DNA of 64,000 nt from NCBI RefSeq assembly GCF_023078275.1, contig NC_062979.1:20875848-20939847 (forward strand), read 5' to 3'. Position 1 is the first letter of the stretch; the number at the start of each line of letters is the position of its first letter. Below the pieces are notes generated by a model. That model had not been told where the DNA came from, did no database searches, and saw nothing but the letters and a program-made list of their open reading frames with translations. Both the position numbers and the translations under genes were made by a program. This document shows, piece by piece, positions 41,404-53,235 of this stretch. Source of the DNA: Leguminivora glycinivorella (taxonomy: Eukaryota > Arthropoda > Insecta > Lepidoptera > Tortricidae).

Positions 41404-44400
41404 TTACAATTTTTCGATCATAATAGACGACGCGCCGCCTCCACCATTGCAAATGGCGGCCACTCCTTTTTCTCCCTTCTTCAGAGCATGACATAAGTGG
41501 ACTACGATACGCGCGCCCGACATGCCAATAGGATGACCGAGACTCACTGCTCCTCCGTGGACATTGATCTTAGAAGCATCAATATCGAGCATCTTCTTAT
41601 TCGCAACAGCGACTACACTGAAAGCTTCATTTATCTCCCATAGCGCCACATCGTCTTTCTTAACGCCAGTCTTCTCTAATAGTTTAGGTATAGCGACTGC
41701 GGGTGCAATAGGGAAATCGATAGGATCGCATTCACCATCGGCGAAGCCGACTACACGCGCAATGGGTGTCACTTTTAATCTCTCCGCTGCTTCCCTGGTC
41801 ATCAAAACTAGAGCTGCGGCGCCGTCGTTTAGTGTAGACGCGTTACCGGCCGTAACTGTACCGTTTTCTTTCTGGAACACCGTTGATAACTTGTTAAACT
41901 TTTCAAAGTTAACTCTTTTATATTCTTCATCTTCTGCAAAAATGACAGGCGCTGCGCCTCTCTTTTGTGGCACGGGGACCGGGACTAGTTCATCAGCGAA
42001 TGCCTTTGCTTCCCAAGCGGAAGCACTCCTCTTATAACTTGAAATAGCGTAATCATCTTGATCTTGCCTTGAAATGTTCATTTTCTTGGCTGTGTTTTCT
42101 GCGCAGTTGCCCATATGGAATTTGTTGTATACATCAGTGAGTCCATCATGGACGATACCATCGACTAGTTGCATTCCACCGTATGAGGTTTCTCCTCGCT
42201 TCAAGTAGAAGGGTACGTTTGACATGGATTCCATGCCTCCGGCGACCATGACGTCTTGAGCTCCGGTCTGGAGGCCTTGGGCCGCTAGCATGATGGATTT
42301 CATGCCGGAGGAGCATACTTTGTTGACAGTGGTGCAGATCGTGCTCTTTGGCAGACCGGCGAAGATGACTGCTTGTCTGGCGGGAGCCTGTCCAAGGTTG
42401 GCCGAGCAGACATTACCAATGTATACCTGGAACAGAAACAATTGATTGTAAGCGTTAAAATAATAAAATTGTAGTTAATAGCAGGGGCGGCTCACTCCGC
42501 GATCCTTTCACCGCGCTACAAGTACATGCCGGCGGCCGCGAGTTCGCGGCCCATTCAGTGGCGACGACCTTCGCGCGGCGCAATAGAATTCAATGTCGTC
42601 TGCACGCGTGCGGTCCGTTTGTTGATGTAGGTAATAATTTAGAATGGCGGCGTTTTGTGAACTTCAAAGGAGTGAGCCTTCTGTACTTGTACTATTATAT
42701 ATTCTGTGTTAATAGTTATTTGTTATACAAGGGGGCAAAGTTGTATTTTAACGCCGAGTGTGGAATTGAAAAACGAGCAAGTGAAAGGATTCTATAGTTG
42801 AACCACGAGCGAAGCGAGTGGTTCGAGAATAGAATCCTGAACTTGCGAGTTTTTTAACACACGAAAAGTAAAATGTACATTTGCACCCGAGTGTAACACA
42901 AAACTTTTCCTCTCACTATAATGAGGAAACTACAACGCAATAAATGCGTTTATCACTGCTTCCAGTAGTTCCACAGGTGGTAAATCATCTTTATTACTAG
43001 ATTCACCTACTTATATCAATTTTACAGCTGTTAATTTGACTTTATTCAAGGTCAAATTACTTTACCCACTAGTGGATAAAGTAATTTGACCTTGAATAGA
43101 GGCAAATTTTCTGCTTTAAAATTGATAAAAGTGGGTTAATCTAGTGATGAAGATGTTTTACCACCTGTGGAACTACTGGAAGCAGTGATAAACGCGTTTT
43201 TTGCGTTGTACTTTCCTCGCTATAGTGAGGGGAAAAGTTTTGTGTTACACACGAGTGCAAATGTATTTTACTTCTCGTGTATTGAAAAACTCGCAAGCTC
43301 AGGATTCAATTCTCGAACCACTCGCTTCGCTCGTGGTTCAACTATAGAGTCCTTTCGCTTGCTCGTTTTTCAATTCCACACTCGGCGTTAAAATACAACT
43401 TTGCACTCTTGTATAACAAATAACTATTACCTACAATAATTTATTTTGCATTCTTTATTCAAACAAGATTATACATGTCATGTCATTATGAATTATATAT
43501 TAAAGTGATAGGGTTCAAGTTTGTGTAATTTCTGAAGGGACTTTATCAGTATGCATTTGTTCCACGAACACACGTTACTACTACTGATCCATATGTTATA
43601 TCGGCTGTCAATTGTTTCGTTATTATGACGCAGATCAGATGGCACAAGCTATACCTATTTATTTGATACAGACTTCAAAAGAAAATGTGGTATTATTACT
43701 TTATTAGGTACTATCAAAGTTTTACAAATATTTTGCTTGTTAATATAATATTGCTAGGTCTCAGGTGATTTGAATTAAAATAGCATGATTAGGTATTTAA
43801 CTATACTTATATACCTACATATACTAATTTCATATCCTTAATTTTTCATGAACAATTATAAAATAAGGGCCGTAATGCATGATGAATATGATGATCTAAT
43901 GAAATCAGCTGAGAATATTTAAATGCCAATGGTTTAAAGTTATTTATGCAAAAATATTAATTAATCAATTAGCATTTTTTACTTGTCAGTAATTATCATG
44001 TATATTTTGTGTTAAATGCATTGTTTTTATTATATTACTCACTTATATTTATTATTAGTTTTACTTAATTATATTTGTGGACTACGAAACTATGCTCCAG
44101 AACTGGAGTTGTAGATGTGGGCGTCAAGACCGCTAAGCTAAAGCGGGACTGGGCTGGACATGTCTACCGGCCCCCGCCGGGCCGAGACCCGCCGGGCCGA
44201 GACCGGGACCCGCGAAACACCATAGACGGGGCAGGCCGGGGTTCAGACCTGGACGTATTCTACCCAAAATGGTGGGAAAATGCCGACAACAGGGTCGAGT
44301 GGAGAAAGCTAGGGGAGGCCTTTGCCCAGCAGTGGGACACAAAAGAGGCTAATTAAAAAAAAAAAATGTGGACTTGACAAGTTGAAATAAGATATTGGAA

Positions 44401-45865
44401 AATCCATCTAGGCATTCCTAATATTATGCTACTTTGGGATCATTCCTTTATTACAACACAGCAACAGGGAGAGGGGTCATGTCACACATATTTAAAGAGT
44501 TAACTTTTTCCTACGAAAAATTAAAATTGGTGACACGAGAGGGCTCCAAGAACTCTCATTTGGTGTGACATAGGTACTTAAATGGAAATCATATTTTAAT
44601 ATCTACACCAAAATTTGTATGACTTAACATTGCATGTAGTTGAGCGGAGTGATTGCATTTGCACCATGCTTAAACTTCTTTATTTCTGTTGCACATCTTA
44701 GTTTTAAGTAATTTCTTATTTTTGCGATATGAATAAATAAATGGGTGATGTTTTTGGAGTTCCTTATTCTTTAGAAAGAAACATTTAGGATTATTCCAAT
44801 CTGTCTTTGGTCTATTCATGTGTCAAGCCCCACATGAACCATGTTCTCATACACAAAACATTCAGAAATTAGGAACAGTTACATCCATTCACCAGGATTT
44901 GAACCCGGGTCCTGGTGCTTAGTGATATATTCTGGTATGACATTGCGATTAGGGGAATTGAATGCAAGTACATTTTTCATATAAGAAGTAGGATGTGCAC
45001 CAAGCACTAGTTCAAAAACAGGAGCTGAACCGGGGTGCCCACCCAACTGGCAATTCAAATTAATTATCATAATTCAAAATACAATACAATAAATAAATTT
45101 TACTTTACTTAACTTTAAATGTAAGAAACATTTAAGAACTTTGTCAATATTATACATTTTTAAACTTATATCCTAATTGTGTCTCTTAACTTCAAACTCG
45201 GGTAAACCCATTATGCTATAAGGTTGACCCGGGTTCGATTCCCGGCTTCACCACCAGTGGGCTTGATCGCTTTTTTTTAGTGTATGGTATCTATTTTAGT
45301 TTATAGGTTGATTCTTTTTTAGATTATAAACATTTTTATACATAATCAACCTTAACTTCAAACTTGGGTAAATCAATTCTGCTTTAAGGTTGAATATATA
45401 AAAAATGTAATATGATCTGAAGGATAATCAACCTTATAGCAGAATGGATTTACCCAAGTTTGAAGTTAAGCGACACAATTATCCCCCAACATCCTATCTA
45501 GAATCACTTTTTTATTATTTCCACAAATCTTAATACTGTTATCATAAGTGATAATCTAAAATAGTAAGATAAAACAAGTTACTAGCAATAACAGTGCACA
45601 CCCATAAAAATCCAAGTATGTCATATAACTGTAAATAGGTATGGGATTTAATTAACTGTAAATTGGAAAGTAGGTAAAATAAATTAACCTCTTTGACTTC
45701 CTCCTTGGGAATGCCGGCTCGCTCGATCGCGGACTTCACGGCCACGGCTCCCAGTTCCGACGCCGACAAGCTCGCCAGACTGCCGCGGAAGGACCCTATA
45801 GGAGTCCTCACCGCTGAAGCTATCACCACTTCATTCAGAGACACTTTCGACGAATACGGCGCCAT
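41404..45865 (-). CDS. ACAT1: Acetyl-CoA acetyltransferase (thiolase), two coding exons
   Basis: Catalyses acetyl-CoA + acetyl-CoA to acetoacetyl-CoA + CoA and the reverse, in ketone-body, isoleucine and sterol-precursor metabolism. Exon 1 is 45689-45865 (59 codons from ATG 45863-45865, MAPYSSKVSLNEVVIASAVR); the GTTAAT donor is followed by a 3.26-kb intron; exon 2 is 41404-42426 (340 codons and the stop). The phase-0 junction gives GIPKEEVKE-VYIGNV, as in human ACAT1. Catalytic residues are present: acylated Cys in NKVCSSGMKS, His in GGAVSLGHPIGMSG, and the second Cys in ICNGGGGASS. The total of 399 residues is complete for a cytosolic thiolase and about 28 short of mitochondrial ACAT1. The frame continues upstream to a TAA without an ATG, and TTTCTGCAG lies right before GCCATGG, so an upstream exon carrying a transit peptide is possible. 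The nearest relative by sequence appears to be ACAT1. Confidence 0.95.
42711..43428. mobile_element. 0.7-kb near-palindromic foldback element in the thiolase intron
   Basis: The two halves are inverted copies over their whole length, from ATAGTTATTTGTTATACAAG at the left to its inverse at the right, with the centre near 43065 (AAGTAATTTGACCTTG and its inverse). Each arm has its own smaller hairpin, GAACCACGAGCGAAGCGAGT. A TA on each side would fit a TA target duplication. No open frame. Confidence 0.85.
44095..44365 (+). mobile_element. Diverged 3' end of the same LINE family as 33906-34175
   Basis: Frame VGVKTAKLKRDWAGHVYR, then a scrambled proline/arginine stretch, then NRVEWRKLGEAFAQQWDT and an A run at 44357. 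Antisense to the thiolase, in its intron. Confidence 0.75.
45179..45476. mobile_element. MITE with GTGTCGCTTAACTTCAAAC ends, carrying a SINE head
   Basis: GTGTCTCTTAACTTCAAACT with CCATTATGCTATAAGGTTGA at the left mirrors TCAACCTTATAGCAGAATGG and AAGTTTGAAGTTAAGCGACA at the right; AATT flanks both sides. A B-box-like GGTTCGATTCCC at 45233 and a second internal left arm at 45351 show secondary insertion or duplication. A clean copy is at 49517-49651. Confidence 0.78.
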
Positions 45866-46411
45866 GGCCTGCAGAAACTGCAAAAACAAACGATTCTTAT
45901 TAGACACGTAACAAAAAAAACGAGGGTTAAAGTGATGTAAAGCGGAAACCACCTTTCGTTACCCGGTCGAATAACTTGATTTCGCTAACTTAACCAGTTA
46001 GCTGAGCTGCTCATGCAAGACTGACTGATCGTCTGACACACAAAATATTTAAGTAAACACGAACCTTTCGCGGCGCACATATTTTGACGCTGATCAAACT
46101 AGTCCCTTTCAGGATAAGCATGATTATTCTTTAGAAAAGTAATATAATTGAGCAAAACAACAATGAGGCAAGCGACTGGCTGATTTGAATGTAAAATTAC
46201 TTGTAACTTATCGCCAGTAGTCAAAAAACATTTACATAAAATTTATCTTAAAAGATATGACCCATTTAAATGAATCCTGAACTCTATTACAATAATGTAA
46301 AGTCTGTTTCTGGTAGAACAAAACCAGAATAGTTCACATATTATCGCATTTTTGTGATAAGATACTTTGACCCCTCGAGGTGCGTTCCATTGACATTTAA
46401 AGTGAATGACT

Positions 46412-46568
46412 AAGGGTGCGCGCCGACGGGCAACAAAGTTGCTCGGCGACTTGCATATTTGTATGAAAAATTGCGTCGCTTCGTGTGCGCACTTTCATAC
46501 TAGCCCATAGACCGATGATGTGAGCGACAAAAAAGTCGCCGCCAAAAGTTGCCCGTGTGCGCGATCTC
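46412..46568. mobile_element. Hairpin MITE, GGGTGCGCGCCGACGGGCAA ends
   Basis: GTGCGCGCCGACGGGCAAC at the left mirrors GTTGCCCGTGTGCGCGATC at the right; GCGACTTGCATATTTG and CAAAAAAGTCGCCGCC extend the pairing. About 150 bp, upstream of the thiolase. Confidence 0.7.
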
Positions 46569-47194
46569 TAATTAAAAATTAAATCTGTTATACCGCAAAA
46601 TTCGAAGTTTTAATTTCTGTCATTCGTTAGTGTCAGTAAGTGTTAATAAAGCGAATAGAGTCAACGGGAATTCTTTCATAGAGATCCAAAAAAAATCATA
46701 ATTGGGTTGATATTTTTGCTTTCCTAATCCGCTATTTTAAGTACATAGTTATGTTCACTTAGTCTATTTTGCATTCTATACCCACGTATCAAAAACTGCA
46801 CCATTCGATAATTCACGTGGCTGTTACACCATTAATCTATTCAATCTGTCTTCGTCAAAAACTAACAACACGCAATCGCACAGGCTTAACCGCCCACTAT
46901 GCTGTACGTTCCGTGAACGCGCGATAGAGCGACTGTGTAAAGGCGGCTAATGTCTTGCGCACAAAACTTCCTTGCTCGTGAGCGCACGTTTGCCTCACCC
47001 GGTCAATTGCTCAGCCCTCAGACAACCGTTCAGAATAGTTTTGCACATATTTGCCTCGGGAGGCTGTTCGATCAGCATGTACCCGGCTATTGCCTCGCAA
47101 ATCACTGTATCATATGGCCCTACAGTATAAATTAGCCTTGTATTGTAAATTCTCATGAAAACCTATAACTAATTAGCTAGGACATGATATTTAT

Positions 47195-47412
47195 ATTCCG
47201 TCGCTTTTTGGTGAAGGAAAATATCGTGAGGAAACCGGACTAATTCCAATAAGGTCTAGTTTACCCTTCGGGTTGGAAGGTCAGATGGCAGTCGCTTTCG
47301 TAAAAACTAGTGCCTACGCCAAATCTTGGAATTAGTTGCCAAAGCGGACCCCAGGCCAGTATCAGCCATGGCAAATGCCGGGATAACGCAAGGATGATGA
47401 TGATGATATTAT
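47195..47412 (+). mobile_element. SINE body with GAT tail
   Basis: CGTCGCTTTTTGGTGAAGGA, CGGGTTGGAAGGTCAGATGG, AAGCGGACCCCAGGCC, GGCAAATGCCGGGATAACGC, then a (GAT)n tail. It lacks the tRNA-like head seen in the full copy at 58665-58985. Confidence 0.75.
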
Positions 47413-49044
47413 ATTCCGTATGAAGTTATTTACAAGAAAATGTTAATTACATGAGCGTGATATTAAGTCGTATTTGCGAAGTGGAATGCACCATATATTT
47501 GCTTTGAAATCCTATTGTCACTTTGCCACGAAACGAATTTTTAAAGTTTAATGAAATATTGATAACCTCAATGAATGACAAGCTCAAACATTTATTTATA
47601 TAGTAAGTTATTGAAATAAACTTTTTATTATAATAAAAATAAAACTATAATTTCAAATATTTTATAAGGTATCAAAATAGTCCTTTAAGCTACTGAGCGT
47701 TTTACCCCAGTACTCAAACATGTTTCGTTGTATTCGTTCATTATATTCTTTTATTCGTTCGATCAGTATTTGAGTCACGTTCATTTCATTCGTCATGGTC
47801 AGCTAGTATCAATCAGCAATTACTCATTCACTCATCTCAGTCAGGAGAAAATGTCGAAGTAAATGTGACACTGTGTGCTGTGCTTTAATTTTATTTCATT
47901 GAATGCTTCTTCGCTAAGAAACAGGTGTAAAGTCAAAATCATCACAAAATTTCAAAACAAATTAATTCACCATTTATGCTATAAGTGTTTTAAAAGCTTC
48001 TATTCTGATTAAGTGTTGTGTTATAAATAAAAAATACTGCTTCGTGGGTAAATGTCGTTAAACATCAAGAAACAAGTGCTAAAAAGGATACTCTGGTAAT
48101 TACGTTTCTTATACTTTTAAATAAATAATTGCTTGATGTGGGTACTATGTCCCAAGTGTCCAATATTAGTGAGTTAATGAGTTTTTGTTAGATCGTAACC
48201 AGTTCACTGTTTCCAATTGTTTTTTGCCGTATATTTGTGTAAAAATTAGGTTACTGCTAATCAAAACAAGTAAATTAAACATATTCTCGTAGACAATGAG
48301 GATAGCTGCGTAATGTTTTGTTTTATTATCTTTGAACGCATGGGTAGCTGGGCTTATCTTTTGTTTCTTGCAGTAACGACGGCGTTACGAAACTGTTATC
48401 TTTTCGTTACTTCACTGTTATGTGCAATTGAAATTTAGTCGCTCGGTAACTCAATTTTTATTTTCGCAATTTTATATTTTAATTAGCTTTTAACATCTTT
48501 TAGTTGGTAAAAAAATCATAAAGTTTTATTTATAATAATACCTACTTAACATTGCAAGTTTTGAATAACGGCATTTCTTGAAACTTGTTTGTAGTAAGTA
48601 TTTTTATTTGCATTTTAAACATAAAATCACTAATAATCCTTACGTTTGTTGCAATAACCACAAAAAAAAAATAACCACATTTTTTAGGCAATGTGTGTTC
48701 AGTTGTGAGATGTTGCAACAGCAAGAATAGTCAAAGAACTTATAATCTGTCTAGCGGCTTAGAGTACAGTGCAAATATGCAGGAAAATTTAAATTAATAA
48801 TAATAGAAAATAAAGTTGAATTTCAACTTTTGGACAAGCACAAATGTCTGATCTAATTGATCCAGAGGTTGTGAGTTCAAGTCTCACTCAAGCCAGTACT
48901 TTCCACGTGCTTTTAATTTGTTTACTTAATTTTAAAACTAAACAAAAATACAGGAAACTATGTTCAAAGTATTGGCTTTAAAGGTGTAAAAATGACAGAT
49001 TTATTACAATTGGATTTGGGTGAATTCACATAAAAGTAATGTGA
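47413..49044. other. Spacer, possibly containing 5' non-coding exons of the SLC6 gene
   Basis: No supported coding exon. The SLC6 coding exon at 53999 has a clear acceptor, so an untranslated first exon must lie upstream; CAGTCAGGAG near 47840 and a possible donor ACAG-GTGTAAAG at 47927 are candidates only. A weak tRNA-like B box (GAGTTCAAGTCTC) at 48871-48883 marks a SINE fragment. Confidence 0.35.
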
Positions 49045-49516
49045 GTCACAACTAGGGTTTGCAAAAACCGGTTAACTTTAAAAACCGGTTAATAATCGAA
49101 CCTATACCTTCAAAACCGGTTAACCGGTTTTTAACCGGTTTTGCGGATTTTTAGTAAATTACCGTACTACGCAATAATATTACCATTACCTTCAAGAATT
49201 CTGTTGTTTATGATATCGTAGCAGGTATTACTTGCACGATGAAGATCATTTTAATCCAGTTTTTGGAAATTTTGTAAAATGCAGAAGTTGCCATAAAGGA
49301 CTTGAGTGCCCATAGCGTATATGGCGCTTAAAACTGTCGTGACTTTACTGTGATAATCACTTTAAGAACTAAATATTTGTCAGTTGTGCGTTTTCTAAGC
49401 ATGTCGCGGAGGTCTACAGCTCCCAGAGACGCGGAGACACTTGTAATACAAGGAATTAACGTAAGAAAACCAAGATCTACATTTTCCCTTTATTTTAAAA
49501 ATATAATTTGAAATAT

Positions 49517-49651
49517 GTGTCGCTTAACTTCAAAACTGGGTAAATCCATTCTGTTATAAGGTTAATTATCTTTCAGATCATAATATTATATTTTTTATAT
49601 ATTCAACCTTAAAGCAGATTGGATTTACCCAGGTTTGAAGTTAAGCGACAC
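49517..49651. mobile_element. Clean copy of the GTGTCGCTTAAC MITE, nested in the hAT element
   Basis: GTGTCGCTTAACTTCAAAAC with CATTCTGTTATAAGGTT mirrors AACCTTAAAGCAGATTGG and GTTTGAAGTTAAGCGACAC across 135 bp; ATAT borders both ends. Confidence 0.85.
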
Positions 49652-49656
49652 ATATA

Positions 49657-50703
49657 CAGTAGAGTCCGGATATAACGACGCCCAAGGGACCGCTGATATT
49701 ACGTCGTACTCACTGGACGTCGTACAAAACGAATTTCATTTCGGTTTAAAGATATGTCATTTTTTAGTATGCGTGCTTGCTCATCACCGACAAATTACTG
49801 TCGTATTTCGTAATAATAAATAGCCGCATTCCTTGAACCTCGATTTACGTAATTAATATGACAATCGATTTTTTTATTAAGTAAAACTAGTTTATACGCA
49901 ATCGAAAAATAAAAAGTGGATTCTATTTAGCTTATAAGATTAGACCCGAGGCGAACCAATTGTTAAAATTATTAAAACCAATGCTCCAAAAAGTCACATG
50001 GCCACAATCTCATCTTGCTACTTGTAGGCAAAACAAGGGGCCGTGCTTGGGGTGGAAATAGCGTTGTTTCCTTAATTTACTAGTAAAAACGTTGTCGTCG
50101 TTGTTACCGGACTTGACGGACGGATTTTGCGTAAAATTAGGTCGTAAAAAGCGGTTGGTTGTTAAAACCGGAGTCGTAATAAACGGATGTACTTTCATAA
50201 TTTCACAATATCTGGGCGACCGAGCTTCGCTCGGTTCTATTTTAATATATCACGTCTTTAGATAAAAACTTATAAATACAAAAACAAAAAAAAAAGACAA
50301 AAACTTAATTTCTGGCCGGGATTCGAAACCCTGACACCTACGATCTATCTGCGTACATTAGACCGACCTCGTACGACTGAGTTAAGCGGAATCGATGCGC
50401 GCGCGGCGAAATTAACGACCATATTTTACGTTTACTTCGCGTTTTCCGGGATCTAAGGCTACGCTAGATCGATTTTTCACCCCCGAAAACTCCCACATAA
50501 CAAATTTCAGCGAAATCGTTAGAACGGTTTCCGAGATCGTCGGTATATATAAATAAATATACAAGAATTGCTCGTTTAAAAGTATAAGATATTTATCACA
50601 TAATATGAAAACCAAACAAATACCTGTGCTTCCGTTATTCGGTTATTGTAAGCGGTTGGACGTTAGGTATATGCGGAGTCGTAATACTAACCGGACTATA
50701 CTG
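49657..50703. mobile_element. pogo-like element nested in the hAT element
   Basis: CAGTAGAGTCCGGATATAAC at the left mirrors CTAACCGGACTATACTG at the right with TA on both sides (49655-49656 and 50704-50705). CAGTA-type ends and TA duplications are typical of pogo/Tigger MITEs. Holds a SINE near 50215-50560. Confidence 0.8.
50215..50560 (-). mobile_element. tRNA-headed SINE, inverted, nested two levels deep
   Basis: CGACCGAGCTTCGCTCGGTT, then GGCCGGGATTCGAAACCC (inverse B box) and GAGTTAAGCGGAATCGAT, followed by the common CCCGAAAACTCCCACATAAC and AGCGAAATCGTTAGAACGGT tail. Confidence 0.55.
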
Positions 50704-51372
50704 TATAAAATGTATATTTGAGTGGACTCGGGACTGTTGTTTAATCTTCACGTTTAGTTAGATTATAAAATCATGATTATACTATGACTTCTTTAAGAAA
50801 TTCAGTGCAGGTGCGTAATGTTGTCAATGAAAAGTAATAAATAAATCATTATTGTTACAAAACATTGAAGAATTACGTACTTTTGACCCTTTTTTATGCC
50901 TAAATTTGGTCATTTTGGGAAATAAATATAGTTTCGGTTATTAACCGGTTACAGACTTTGAAAACCGGTTTTTAAAAGAGGCTAAAAAGTCTCGGTTAAC
51001 CGGTTTTTCGGTTAACCGGTTAACCGGTTTGCATACCCTAGTCACAACTTCATTGATTGTTTATTTGAACTACAGCTGCTAATAAAAGGATATTTAGATA
51101 TCAGTGGTGGGGCGTGAAAATTTTCGTTGGTAAAGCCGGAGGGGTTTTCGGAATCTGTTTTGTATGGACTTCTACAGATATTAGATAATTTTAGGGAACC
51201 CGTTGGGAATCGAGTTGTATCGACGCCCCGCCACTGTTAGATATAGATTATCACTTCAAGTTGGATCATGAATAAATGGAACATGCTATAAATTTATGTT
51301 TGCTGCTTGACCCATTTGAATTTAGGGTAGTTTGCTTCTGCAAAGTTGTTTTAGTTAAATCCATACTGATAA

Positions 51373-51540
51373 TTATAAATGGGAAAATGTGTGTGTCTGT
51401 TTGTTTATCCGTCTTTCACGGCAAAACGGAGCGACGAATTGACGTGATTTTTTAAGTGGAGATAGTTGAAGGGACGGAGAGTGACATAGGCTACTTTTTG
51501 TCTCTTTCTAACGTGATTGAAGCCACGGGCAAAAGCTACA
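51373..51540 (+). repeat. Dispersed repeat, GCGAAGCCGCGGG type
   Basis: ATAATTATAAATGGGAAAAT, GTCTTTCACGGCAAAACGGA, TAGTTGAAGGGACGGAGAGT, GCCACGGGCAAAAGCTACAC. Matches 33297-33475. Confidence 0.7.
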
Positions 51541-51623
51541 CTAAATAAATGACAAGCTCTGAATTTTTAACCAACTTCAAAAAAGGAGGAGGTTTTCAAG
51601 TCAACTGAATTTTTTTGTATGTA

Positions 51624-51908
51624 CAGCCAACCAATTGGAACCCTAGGCCACTCTACAACCATGTCAAAATGACAAGCAGTAAGAGATAAAAAAAAAAAAT
51701 AAGCAGGTTACTCACGTATTAAGTCGATATAGCGTTCGACATGTTTCGGTCCAATTTCGAGGACCTTAAAATATATTTTTTTTAAATATGTATGAGTCTC
51801 ACGGGAGTTTTATAGACTTTATAGTAAGAGATTTCTTACAATCTGATTTATAACATCACTATGACATAGTTCTACAGTGGCAACCCTAGGGTTCCAATTG
51901 GTTGACTG
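51624..51908. mobile_element. MITE, CAGCCAACCAATTGGAACCC ends
   Basis: CAGCCAACCAATTGGAACCC at the left mirrors GGGTTCCAATTGGTTGACTG at the right with TA on both sides. Related right ends lie near 16372-16410 and 53382-53425. Confidence 0.82.
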
Positions 51909-52344
51909 TACGTTACTCAATAGCTCCCAATAATTGTAAACCAATTTTCAAAATTTTAATTGTACTGGTATAACCCTGATATGGTCCCGTTGGCACCAAG
52001 TCAGGGTCTGATGATGGGATCTTGGAGAAATCGAGGGAACTCTTCAAATGTTATGTGTCTTTTACATAATTGTAACAGTGTTTGACAGTGTATGATTAGT
52101 AGTACCAATAAATGTATCTGTCTATAGGCACATGTAATATTTTTAGTGTATTTTTCAAAGGTACACCAGTATTTACACCAGATGGTAGTGATTTTATGTG
52201 GCTGAGCTGATGATGGAAGGTCAAATCCTCAATGGTTAGGAATTAAAAGATCATTCTTTCACTTCTGTACGCATATTCAGATGAGGAACAGGGCTGGTAC
52301 CAACTACAAAAATAATTGACTATTTTATAATTTGGATGTTTAGA

Positions 52345-52605
52345 TATGGTGGCCTGTGTGGTGACGGGTTAAGAATTTCACCACCCCCTTTCTTTCCGTG
52401 GGTGTTGTAGAAGGCGACTATGGGATATGGGTTAAATTGTGGCGTAGGCGAGTGGCCGGCAACCTGTCACTACAATGTCACAGTTTCGTTTTCTTTCAAC
52501 CCCTTATTTGCCAAGAGTGGCACTGAAACTTTAGTAGTTTCATGTGTTCTGCCTACCCCTTTATGGGATACAGGCGTGATTGTATGTATGTATGTATGTT
52601 TAGAT
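52345..52605 (-). repeat. Inverted SINE-like repeat with TATG tail
   Basis: GTGTGGTGACGGGTTAAGAA, GGGATATGGGTTAAATTGTG, TTTCTTTCAACCCCTTATTT, GGATACAGGCGTGATTGTAT then (GTAT)n. Exact inverse of the 58018-58265 layout. Confidence 0.75.
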
Positions 52606-53012
52606 ATTTAGGTTTAGGCAGGGAATCTAATCATCATATTATTTTTTGCTTTTTAGTTTCTCCGTGTTTTCTAAAGCAGTTATTTTTTTAAGGGCGGTTT
52701 TTTTTAATGTTTTTCTTTTGAAGACTATTGTCAGTGATAAAACAAGATACATAATAAGGTTTACGCTAGAATGTCCAGTAAGACTTATGAGCAACAGATT
52801 ATTATCACATGGCAAGTGTGACTAATTGCAAAGATGGATACATAATAGAGACTGCTATGTCCATAGTAGTTCCTGTCACCTCAATGTCCTCAATACACTG
52901 TCTTTTGTCCTTTTAGTTTTTTTTTTCAGAGTAGTCAGGTTGCTCTTTGTTTGTCCTTTAGGGTGACTGGTGTAGTGATTGGCTACTATATACTAATTGG
53001 CCACTTATAGAC

Positions 53013-53235
53013 TTTCTTTTTAACTCCCCACGCAAAAACGACAGGGTGTTATAAGTTGGATGTGTCTGTCTGTCTGTTTGTATCTGTCTCCCGAACGGAT
53101 GATCCGATTTTTATTTAGTTTTTTTTTTAAAGCTGTATTATTCGAGAGTGTTCTTAGCCATGTTTTATGAAAATCGGTCAACGGTGGTCGGGAGATTTTT
53201 TAAAATTTTAATTTTGTAGTTATTGCTTGTTTCTT
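53013..53235 (+). repeat. Dispersed 'GACAGGGTGTTATAAGTT' repeat
   Basis: CTCCCCACGCAAAAACGACA, GTGTTATAAGTTGGATGTGT, CTGTCTGTTTGTATCTGTCT, CCGAACGGATGATCCGATTT. A common lepidopteran repeat. Confidence 0.6.

Larger units (their letters stand above)
49053..51040. mobile_element. hAT-type element, 1988 bp, perfect 8-bp target duplication
   Basis: The left end TAGGGTTTGCAAAAACCGGT and the inverse of the right end (TAGGGTATGCAAACCGGTTA) match, and the flanks are identical: GTCACAAC at 49045-49052 and 51041-51048. The subterminal regions carry many AACCGGTT motifs. No transposase frame survives; the interior is occupied by nested elements (49517-49651, 49657-50703 and a SINE). Confidence 0.9.

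Noticed and set aside
41564..42037. 157-codon plus-strand open frame
   Set aside because: Antisense shadow of the thiolase second exon.
45542..45688. Continuation of thiolase exon 1 past its donor
   Set aside because: Splicing at 45689/45688 restores the conserved KEEVKE-VYIGNV junction; the read-through is intron.
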